From Acidimicrobiia bacterium (GTDB lineage Bacteria; Actinomycetota; Acidimicrobiia; Acidimicrobiales; Ilumatobacteraceae): a stretch of DNA of 6,655 nucleotides. Under the pieces are notes generated by a model. That model did no database searches, was not told the origin of the DNA, and saw only the letters and a list, made by a program, of their open reading frames with translations. Shown here one piece after another: positions 1 through 5,774 of this stretch. Every line of letters starts with the position of its first letter. Position 1 is the first letter of the stretch. The translations under genes were made by a program, and so were the position numbers. The DNA is taken from assembly GCA_013821025.1 (NCBI GenBank), contig JACDHN010000154.1:1-6655 (forward strand), written 5' to 3'.

Positions 1-762
1 ATCGACCTGTCGGTCGGATCGGTGTTCGCACTCGGTGGCGTCCTCGCTGCGTGGGGCTCCCAACACGGCACATGGCTGGCAGTGCTGCTGCCGATCGTCG
101 TCTGCTCGGCGATCGGCCTGGCTCAGGGGCTGATCATCGCCAGGGGTGGGCTGCCACCGTTCATCGTCACGCTCGCCGGGTTACTGTTCGCCCGAGGGAC
201 GGTGTTGGCGATCACCGACGAGGGGTCCACGACGTACAAGGTGCCGACGGGATCCGCCTTCCGGGATTTCGCCCAGGGCGAGTTGCTCGGCGTCGGGTAC
301 GCGGTGTGGATCGTGGTGGCCCTGTTCGCCGTCGGTGGCGTGGTGCTGCATCGGACGTCGTACGGCTCGACGGTGCTGGCGATCGGCGGTCAGGAGGACG
401 CCGCGGCGCTGATGGGCCTGCCCGTGGTGCGCACCAAGGTCGTCACCTACGCGATGTCCGGCCTGCTGGCGGGTGTGGGCGGCATGATGATCGCCTCGTA
501 CACGTCGTCGGGTGTCACGATCCTGGGGGTCGGCACCGAGCTCGAGGTGATCGCCGCCGTCGTGCTGGGCGGCACACTGCTGACAGGGGGATCCGGCACG
601 GTGCTCGGCACCGTCGTCGGGGTGCTGCTGCTGCAGGTGATCAAGAACGTGATCAACCAGGTCGGCTCGCTGGACTCGAGCTGGCAGGCCGTGGTCAGTG
701 GGTCGATCCTGCTCGCCGTCGTGACCGTGCAGCGATACCTGGCGCGCATCGAGCGCCAGTGA
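1..762 (+). CDS. Sugar ABC transporter permease, RbsC/YjfF type (5' truncated)
   Basis: This is a membrane permease of the ribose/galactofuranose-type ABC importers (branched-chain permease superfamily). It would form part of the inner-membrane channel alongside a sugar-ATPase and a periplasmic or lipid-anchored binding protein. The frame is open from base 1, so the true start lies upstream. The first visible residues, IDLSVGSV, are the family's conserved motif, which sits near residue 60 of about 320, so roughly 60 residues are missing. Further marks are PFIVTLAGLLFARG near visible residue 54, the cytoplasmic loop AIGGQEDAAALMG near 127-139, and the Gly-rich GGTLLTGGSGTVLGT near 190-204. Several hydrophobic segments are visible. 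The loop and the C-terminal third, including SLDSSWQ, look closer to E. coli YjfF (second permease of the YtfQRT-YjfF importer) than to RbsC. YjfF is usually last in its operon, which fits this gene ending at a convergent junction. Family is firm; the sugar is not identifiable. Confidence 0.93.
   Translation: MDLSVGSVFALGGVLAAWGSQHGTWLAVLLPIVVCSAIGLAQGLIIARGGLPPFIVTLAGLLFARGTVLAITDEGSTTYKVPTGSAFRDFAQGELLGVGYAVWIVVALFAVGGVVLHRTSYGSTVLAIGGQEDAAALMGLPVVRTKVVTYAMSGLLAGVGGMMIASYTSSGVTILGVGTELEVIAAVVLGGTLLTGGSGTVLGTVVGVLLLQVIKNVINQVGSLDSSWQAVVSGSILLAVVTVQRYLARIERQ
739..759. terminator. Possible bidirectional hairpin terminator between convergent genes
   Basis: A perfect 7-base inverted repeat, CTGGCGC at 739-745 and GCGCCAG at 753-759, encloses a 7-base loop. 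It covers the last sense codons of the permease gene and ends directly before its TGA stop. It also lies 14 bases beyond the end of deoC on the other strand, so transcripts from both directions would form the stem. There is no T-rich tract on either side, so it is not a classical intrinsic terminator. T-less hairpins at gene ends are often proposed as terminators in GC-rich actinobacteria. The repeat is seen directly; the function is inferred, and a GC-rich coding sequence can yield such a stem by chance. Confidence 0.35.
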
Positions 763-766
763 CGGG

Positions 767-776
767 CTGACGTCAG
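767..776. repeat. 10-base perfect palindrome CTGACGTCAG
   Basis: The sequence CTGACGTCAG is a perfect palindrome that covers the deoC stop codon (773-775) and most of the 10-base space between the convergent permease and deoC genes. It lies just beyond the 739-759 hairpin. It could be a protein-binding site, an addition to a terminator, or chance; no function is shown. Confidence 0.3.
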
Positions 777-1537
777 GCTTGCGCCTCCTCGGGCTCGTCG
801 AGGGCCGCGAGAGCCGTCGCCAGCAGTGAGCTGGAGCCGAAGCGGAACGTCGCCGCGGATACCCAACCGTCGCCCATGATGCGATCGGCCAGCTCCAGGT
901 AGGCGGCGGCCTCGGCGAGATCGCGGACGCCCCCGGCGGCCTTCACGCCAACCGGTCGATCGGCCGTGGTCAGTACGCCGAGGATGGTCTCGACGGCCTC
1001 CGGTGTCGCCGAAACATCGATCTTGCCGGTGGACGTCTTCACGAAGTCGGCGCCGTGCTCTACGACGAAGCGGGCTGTGGCGTCGACCTGCGCCCGCTCG
1101 CTCATGGCGCCGGTTTCGATGATCACCTTGAGTGTCTTGTTCCCGGTCGCCTGACGCACGGCGTCGATCACCGCCGCTGCCGGCTCCGTCTCGCCGCCCA
1201 GGAACCGTTGGTACGGCAGCACCATGTCGATCTCGTCGGCCCCGTCGTCAAGAGCGTTGCGCGTCGCCGCCACCACGTCGTCGACGTCCTCGTTGCCGCC
1301 GGGAAAGTTCACAACCGTCACGAGTCTGACGGTGGTCTCGGCGTCGGAGCCGAGCTCGTCCAGCCGCTTGCGGGCCAGGCCGACGAACTGGGGGTAGATG
1401 CAGACGCCGGCGGCCGCAGCTCCCGGCCCGCTGGCTCGCTCACACAGCTCGACCACGTCGTCATCGGTGCAGTCATCGGACAGGTTGGTGGCGTCGATCA
1501 GGCCGATCACCCGCCCGGCGACCTCAACTTCGGACAC
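773..1537 (-). CDS. deoC: Deoxyribose-phosphate aldolase
   Basis: This cytosolic class I aldolase cleaves 2-deoxy-D-ribose 5-phosphate to acetaldehyde and glyceraldehyde 3-phosphate in deoxynucleoside catabolism. From a GTG start at 1537 the protein is 254 residues, close to E. coli DeoC (259). The E. coli-type family is clear: NLSDDCTDDDV near 18-28, VCIYPQFV 45-52, VVNFPGGN 75-82, DEIDMVLPY 101-109, KVIIETG 137-143, DFVKTSTGK 164-172, VGVKAAGGVRD 196-206 and FRFGSSSLLA 231-240. By comparison with E. coli, Lys167 is the Schiff-base lysine, Lys199 the assisting lysine (E. coli Lys201) and Asp104 the partner (E. coli Asp102). The C-terminal tyrosine important in E. coli (Tyr259) is absent; the tail is acidic and short. 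The GTG at 1537 was preferred because it begins 10 bases after the upstream stop. A GTG at 1600 would overlap the upstream gene by 53 bases, and a GTG at 1510 is also possible. No strong ribosome site is seen. It is the last gene of the minus-strand series. Confidence 0.95.
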   Translation of the reverse strand: MSEVEVAGRVIGLIDATNLSDDCTDDDVVELCERASGPGAAAAGVCIYPQFVGLARKRLDELGSDAETTVRLVTVVNFPGGNEDVDDVVAATRNALDDGADEIDMVLPYQRFLGGETEPAAAVIDAVRQATGNKTLKVIIETGAMSERAQVDATARFVVEHGADFVKTSTGKIDVSATPEAVETILGVLTTADRPVGVKAAGGVRDLAEAAAYLELADRIMGDGWVSAATFRFGSSSLLATALAALDEPEEAQA

Positions 1538-1547
1538 GACGATCAGG

Positions 1548-2528
1548 CTAGCCCTGCTCGTGCTGATGACTGTTTCGATGTGCGACCGTGGCCGGATCAC
1601 AGTTGCTGCCGCAGACGATCACGACGACGCGCTCTGCGGCCTCTGGCACGAACGCCGCTGACCGCAGCGCCGCCAGTGCCGTGGCGCCGCCGGGCTCGAC
1701 GACCAGCCGGAACTGGTCCCACAGCACCCGCTGCGCATCACGGATGTCGTCGTCGTCGACCACGACGGCGTCGTCGACGAACCGCCGCACGACCGACCAG
1801 GCGATATCGCCGAGCCGCTTGGCGCCGAGCGAGTCGGCGGCGACTCCGCTCACCTCCACCGCGGTCGGCCTGCCGTGGTCGAGCGCCGTGCGCAGGCAGC
1901 AGCTGGCGACTGGCTCGACACCGACCACCCGGCGGCGGTCGCCGATCCACGCCGCCTGCCCGGCGATGAACCCGCCGCCGCCGGCCGCCACGAGCAGGGT
2001 GTCGTACCCGTCGACCTGCTCCTCGAGCTCGCGGGCGACCGTGCCCTGCCCGGCCACCACGGCGCGGTGCTCGTAGGGGTGCACGGCGAGGGCGCCGGTC
2101 ACGGCGCCACGCTCGTCGGCGGCGACCTGCGCGTCATCGTAGAGCCCGTCGATCACGAACACGTCGGCGCCGAGCGCGGCGATGCGTTCGCGCTTGGTCG
2201 CAGGGCTCGTGGACGGCACGAACACCTCGGCCGACAGGCCGAGCTCACGTGCCACGTGGGCGACGGCCATGCCGTGGTTGCCTCCGGACGCGGCGATGAG
2301 GCCGCTGACGGGAACCTCGCCGGCATCGAGCGCTGCGAGCACGCGGTTGAACGCGCCGCGCGCCTTGAACGACCCGGTGTGCTGCAGCAGCTCGAGCTTC
2401 AGCACGACGTCGACGGGCAGCCCGAGGTCGGCTGCCCGCCCCGAGATCACCGGCGTGCGGCGCACGCGCGACCCGATGCGTCTCGCGGCCGCGTCCACGT
2501 CGTCCGCCAAGACCAGCGGTTGGCTCAC
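1548..2528 (-). CDS. PLP-dependent threonine/serine dehydratase-like protein (fold type II)
   Basis: This protein belongs to the tryptophan-synthase-beta (fold type II) PLP enzymes, in the group of threonine/serine ammonia-lyases and serine racemases. Such enzymes convert threonine to 2-oxobutyrate, or serine to pyruvate, with release of ammonia. From GTG 2528 it has 326 residues, the size of catabolic single-domain members; the C-terminal ACT-like domain of biosynthetic IlvA is missing. Lys55 in TGSFKARGAF is the PLP lysine, SGGNHGMA (81-88) binds the cofactor, the AAGGGG loop (181-186) holds its phosphate, and VVIVCGSNCD (302-311) supplies the residue facing the pyridine nitrogen, here Cys306. 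A run rich in Asp (252-261) precedes the C-terminal helices. The start is set by GAGG at 2537-2540 and by a 10-base gap to the upstream stop; GTG 2573 would overlap that gene and adds no family-like sequence. The actual substrate (threonine, serine, hydroxyaspartate or another beta-hydroxy amino acid) and lyase versus racemase activity cannot be told from sequence. Confidence 0.88.
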   Translation of the reverse strand: MSQPLVLADDVDAAARRIGSRVRRTPVISGRAADLGLPVDVVLKLELLQHTGSFKARGAFNRVLAALDAGEVPVSGLIAASGGNHGMAVAHVARELGLSAEVFVPSTSPATKRERIAALGADVFVIDGLYDDAQVAADERGAVTGALAVHPYEHRAVVAGQGTVARELEEQVDGYDTLLVAAGGGGFIAGQAAWIGDRRRVVGVEPVASCCLRTALDHGRPTAVEVSGVAADSLGAKRLGDIAWSVVRRFVDDAVVVDDDDIRDAQRVLWDQFRLVVEPGGATALAALRSAAFVPEAAERVVVIVCGSNCDPATVAHRNSHQHEQG

Positions 2529-2536
2529 GCGCTCGA

Positions 2537-2540
2537 CCTC
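2537..2540 (-). promoter_or_regulatory. Ribosome binding site deciding the dehydratase start
   Basis: GAGG on the minus strand lies 8 bases before the GTG at 2528. It overlaps the TGA stop codon (2539-2541) of the upstream DUF1295 gene, reading TGAGG. This is the best Shine-Dalgarno match among the gene junctions here and supports the 2528 start with re-initiation after the upstream stop. Confidence 0.6.
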
Positions 2541-3348
2541 AACGTTGGCGGGGCGGCCAGGGTACGAAACCACTCGTACGGGCGACGTAGTCGGCGTAGC
2601 CCGGCTTGGACGTGTGCATCGACCGCTCGAGCAGGCTCTTGCCGGTCTTCGCCACCAGCAGGTAAGTCATCACGACGGGTGAGAGCACCGTGAGCACGCC
2701 GGGCCAACGCTCGGCGGCCACCAGGAAGATGCCGAACCACACGCACGAGTCGCCGAAGTAGTTGGGATGGCGGGTGTATCGCCAAAGACCGCGATCCATC
2801 ACCTGGCCTTTGTTGGCAGGGTCGGCCCGGAAACGGGACATCTGGAAGTCACCGACGGCCTCGAAGAACAATCCGACGGCCCACACGGCGCCGCCGAGCA
2901 AGCCGATCACACCGATGTCGCCTTCGTGGTGCACCGCCACCTGCACCGGCAGGGACACGAACCACATCGCCAGCCCCTGCGGCAGATACACCTTTGCAGC
3001 GGCCTCGGCTACCCCTGGCTCCTTTCCACCGAACAGTGCCCGATAGCGTGGATCCTCCGGCTGACCGGCGTTGCGCAAGCCGATGTAGCTGCCGAGCCGC
3101 ACTCCCCAGGCGACGGTCATCATCACCACCAACAACCTGCGGACATCGTCGGCATCCTCGTTGGAGCTGACGGACGTCACCAGGCAGATCACCGCCACGA
3201 TGGCGAAACCGAGACCCCACACGACGTCGACGATGCTGTGCTTGCGCCGGGCGATGGCCACCGCGCAGGTGAGTCCCATGACGACGACGATCACCCCCAG
3301 CGACACGGCGCTGGTGAGCAGCAGCTTCGACCAGGGGTAGTCAGTCAT
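2539..3348 (-). CDS. DUF1295 polytopic membrane protein (steroid 5-alpha-reductase / isoprenylcysteine methyltransferase-like fold)
   Basis: This 269-residue integral membrane protein has about six or seven hydrophobic segments, near residues 8-33, 38-60, 70-90, 122-139, 145-165, 198-213 and 217-234. The hallmark is GLWRYTRHPNYFGD at 187-200 followed by a hydrophobic stretch. In the ICMT, phospholipid N-methyltransferase and steroid 5-alpha-reductase C-terminal superfamily, the equivalent RHPxY region binds the nucleotide cofactor (SAM or NADPH). The C-terminal ERSMHTSKPGYADYVARTS (241-259) ending in FVPWPPR is typical of DUF1295. From memory, some actinobacterial DUF1295 genes sit beside lipid-modifying enzymes such as cyclopropane-type methyltransferases; none is visible here. 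The ATG at 3348 overlaps the GH65 stop in an ATGA; the frame stays open far upstream, but that part is only antiphase sequence of the GH65 gene. No clear ribosome site is seen, so translation probably depends on coupling. The family is well supported; reaction and substrate are unknown. Confidence 0.9.
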   Translation of the reverse strand: MTDYPWSKLLLTSAVSLGVIVVVMGLTCAVAIARRKHSIVDVVWGLGFAIVAVICLVTSVSSNEDADDVRRLLVVMMTVAWGVRLGSYIGLRNAGQPEDPRYRALFGGKEPGVAEAAAKVYLPQGLAMWFVSLPVQVAVHHEGDIGVIGLLGGAVWAVGLFFEAVGDFQMSRFRADPANKGQVMDRGLWRYTRHPNYFGDSCVWFGIFLVAAERWPGVLTVLSPVVMTYLLVAKTGKSLLERSMHTSKPGYADYVARTSGFVPWPPRQR

Positions 3349-5774
3349 GTGGCGGTTGATGTGCCGCCAGCGCCGACATCGGGCTCGGACGGTGGGAGAC
3401 GGATCGCAGCGATCCGATACGACGTGCCCTCGTCGACATGCACCTGATGCTCGCCGTCGACGAGCGGGACGGGAGGACCCGACAGCACCGAGACCACGCA
3501 GCCCTTGCGGTCCACGTCGACGCTCATGCGGCTGCCGTGGCGGGTGATGCGGAACTCGAAGCCGTCCCAGCCCTTCGGCAGGGACGGCGTGAAGCGCAGC
3601 GCCAGACCGTTGTCGATCATCCCGGCGAAACCGAACACCAGCGCCCCCCACGCGCCGCCGGCCGAGGCGATGTGCACGCCATCTGTCGTGTTGGCGTGGA
3701 TGTCGGCGAGGTCTGCGAACAGGGCCTCGCGGAAGTAGTCGAGCGCCAGCGATTCGTAGCCGATCTGCGCTGCGACCACCGCCTGCACGCACGCCGACAG
3801 CGACGAGTCGCCGGTGGTGATCGGGTCGTAGTAGTCGAAGTTGCGCCGCTTCTGCTCGAGCGTGAACAGCTCGCTGGCGAGGAACATGGCCAGCACCACG
3901 TCTGCCTGTTTGAGCACCTGGTGCCGGTAGATGACGAGCGGGTGGAAGTTCAGCAGCAGCGGATACTTGTCGGGTGGTGTGCCATCGAAGTCCCACGGCT
4001 CCCGGTCGAGGAAGTTCTCGTCTTGCGGATGGATGCCGAGGCGCTCGTCGTAGGGGATGTACATCGCCTCCGCCGCCGTGTTCCAACCCTTGATCTCTGA
4101 CTCGTCGAGCTCGAGACGTCGGCACAACCTGTCGTAGGCCGGGCGGTCCCACTCCTTCAGCAGTTCGATGCTGCGCGCGGCGTACCGCAGATTGAAGCGC
4201 GCCATGACGTTCGTGTACATGTTGTCGTTGACGACGGTGGTGTACTCGTCGGGGCCCGTCACGCCGTAGATGCGGAACGTCATCTCGCCATTGTTGGCGT
4301 AGAAGCCGAGGTCCTCCCACAGCCGCGCCGTCTCGGCCAGCATCTCGACGCCTTCGTCGGCGAGGAAGTAGATGTCGCCGGAGGCATCGAGGTACCGCTT
4401 GAGCGCGAACATGATCGCGGCGTTGATGTGGTACTGCGCCGTGCCGGCGGCGTAGTAGGCCGACGCCTCCTCGCCGTTGATGGTGCGCCACGGGTACAGC
4501 GCGCCCCGCTGGTTCAGGTCGACGGCCCGTTGCCGGGCCACCGGCAGCATGCGCCAGCGAAAGCGCAGCAGCTTCCTGGCTGCGTCGGGGTTGGTGTAGG
4601 AGAGGAACGGGACGATGTAGGTCTCCGTGTCCCAGAAGTAGTGGCCCTCGTAGCCGGCGCCAGTGACGCCCTTGGCCGCCACGCCCTGCTCGTGGGTGCG
4701 AGCCGTGGCCTGCGCCAGCTGGTAGAGGTTCCACCGCAGCGCCTGCTGGGCGGGCGGGTCGCCGCGCAGCTCCACGTCGCTCGACTCCCAGAACTCGTCG
4801 AGCCAGGCCTGCTGGCCGTCGACGAGCGTGTCTGCTCCCTCCTCCACGACGCGCTGCAGCGTGCGCGAGCATCGGTCACCGAGCTCCTCGGCGGGGACGC
4901 CGGTGGACGAGTGGTATGTGACGAGCTTGACGAGCCGGATCGGCGTGTTGACCTCGGCCCGCACGGTGAACACCGTCTTGGCCAGGTCGTCGCCGATCTG
5001 CGTGTCGACCTTGTGCTCGCAGCCGGTGTTGATCAGGTGGCGGTAGCCGCACGCCAACGTCATGCGGGAGTTGGCGCAGCGGTAGCCGAGCACGACCTCG
5101 CCGTTGTGCCGGTCGTGGCGCTGGATCATTGGTTGCAACACCCGGTGGTCGAACACGCGCGAGCGTCGCGGGTCGCGGCCCTGGCCGAGGGCCGCCGACC
5201 GCACGTGGTACTCGTCCTCGCCGTCCTGACGGTTCAGCAGCTGGGACGAGATCACCACCGGCGCCGGGCTGTCGAGCATGGTCACCTCGAACGTCAGCAT
5301 GGCGAGGTGGCGGTGGGTGAAGCTGACCATCCGGGTCGAGGTCACCTTGACGCGCTTACCGGCCGGCGTCCGCCAGATCAGGTCCCTGGTGAGCACGCCA
5401 GTGCGGAAATCGAGCGTGCGTGAGTAGTCGTCGAGGTCGTCGGTGGCCAGCAAAAGGGGCTCGTCGTCGACGTACAGCTTGATCAACTTGGCATCGGGCA
5501 CGTTGACGATCGTCTGCCCGGTCCTGGCGAACCCGAACGCCTCCTCGGCGTGCTGGATGTGCCACGACTCGTGGAACCCGTTCAGGAACGTGCCGTGGCT
5601 GTGGGCCTCACGGCCCTCCTCGGGATTGGCCCGCATGCCGATGTAGCCGTTGCCCGTAGCGAACAGCGTCTCAGTCAGTCCGAGGTCGTCGTTGTCGTAC
5701 TCGATCTCCACGAGTCGCCACGGATCGACCGGGTAACGGTGCTGCGGAAGCTGCTCGGGAGGGTTCGGCCTCAC
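3345..5774 (-). CDS. Glycoside hydrolase family 65 protein, probable inverting alpha-glucoside phosphorylase
   Basis: This cytosolic protein of 809 residues, with no signal peptide, is typical in length for GH65 (maltose, trehalose, kojibiose and nigerose phosphorylases). These use phosphate to release beta-glucose 1-phosphate from an alpha-glucoside. The N-terminal beta-sandwich spans about 15-280 (LFATGNGYIGMRAN early in it), then comes a helical linker, an (alpha/alpha)6 catalytic barrel about 330-700, and a small C-terminal beta domain. Substrate-site marks are FWDTET (380-385) and NGEEASAYYAAGTAQYHIN (433-451); the general acid is Glu510 in GPDEY (507-511), equivalent to Glu487 of L. brevis maltose phosphorylase; KQAD starts at Lys622 and DSSLS covers 656-660. 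The 433-451 loop lacks the longer insertion I associate with maltose phosphorylases, which favours a kojibiose- or trehalose-type specificity, tentatively. Gly655 and Ala453 differ from the usual consensus. The GTG at 5774 overlaps the previous stop (GTGA) and follows a good ribosome site; the open frame upstream of it is non-coding for this protein. Confidence 0.92.
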   Translation of the reverse strand: MRPNPPEQLPQHRYPVDPWRLVEIEYDNDDLGLTETLFATGNGYIGMRANPEEGREAHSHGTFLNGFHESWHIQHAEEAFGFARTGQTIVNVPDAKLIKLYVDDEPLLLATDDLDDYSRTLDFRTGVLTRDLIWRTPAGKRVKVTSTRMVSFTHRHLAMLTFEVTMLDSPAPVVISSQLLNRQDGEDEYHVRSAALGQGRDPRRSRVFDHRVLQPMIQRHDRHNGEVVLGYRCANSRMTLACGYRHLINTGCEHKVDTQIGDDLAKTVFTVRAEVNTPIRLVKLVTYHSSTGVPAEELGDRCSRTLQRVVEEGADTLVDGQQAWLDEFWESSDVELRGDPPAQQALRWNLYQLAQATARTHEQGVAAKGVTGAGYEGHYFWDTETYIVPFLSYTNPDAARKLLRFRWRMLPVARQRAVDLNQRGALYPWRTINGEEASAYYAAGTAQYHINAAIMFALKRYLDASGDIYFLADEGVEMLAETARLWEDLGFYANNGEMTFRIYGVTGPDEYTTVVNDNMYTNVMARFNLRYAARSIELLKEWDRPAYDRLCRRLELDESEIKGWNTAAEAMYIPYDERLGIHPQDENFLDREPWDFDGTPPDKYPLLLNFHPLVIYRHQVLKQADVVLAMFLASELFTLEQKRRNFDYYDPITTGDSSLSACVQAVVAAQIGYESLALDYFREALFADLADIHANTTDGVHIASAGGAWGALVFGFAGMIDNGLALRFTPSLPKGWDGFEFRITRHGSRMSVDVDRKGCVVSVLSGPPVPLVDGEHQVHVDEGTSYRIAAIRLPPSEPDVGAGGTSTAT

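Noticed and set aside
51..770. Second + strand frame over the ABC permease
   Set aside because: Its translation is dominated by Arg, Gly and Asp with no membrane segments, while the other frame gives a clear permease.
1538..1600. Longer deoC start at GTG 1600
   Set aside because: It would overlap the end of the dehydratase gene by 53 bases, and the extra residues do not resemble the DeoC N-terminus.
1746..1780. Repetitive gtcgtc/gacgac tract resembling a direct repeat or palindrome
   Set aside because: It encodes the Asp/Val-rich stretch of the dehydratase-like protein; short trinucleotide similarity from Asp and Val codons explains it.
1055..1969. 304-residue + strand open frame antisense to deoC and the dehydratase
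   Set aside because: Composition is His/Arg/Ala-rich with a run of arginines, no motif is recognisable, and both genes beneath it are strongly conserved families. GC-rich codon bias explains the open frame.
2529..2573. Longer dehydratase start at GTG 2573
   Set aside because: It would overlap the DUF1295 gene; GTG 2528 has a well-placed GAGG and a normal family N-terminus.
3349..4872. Upstream in-frame extension of the DUF1295 gene, giving a 777-residue open frame
   Set aside because: This part is Arg/Ala/Gly-rich low-complexity translation lying antiphase, on the same strand, over well-conserved GH65 sequence. The ATG at 3348 gives a full-length family protein and an ATGA coupling.
4428..5423. 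331-residue + strand open frame antisense to the GH65 gene
   Set aside because: It has no recognisable domain, and the GH65 catalytic and N-terminal domains on the opposite strand are intact. It is a shadow of GC-rich third positions, like the frames at 3438-4100 and 5550-6185.
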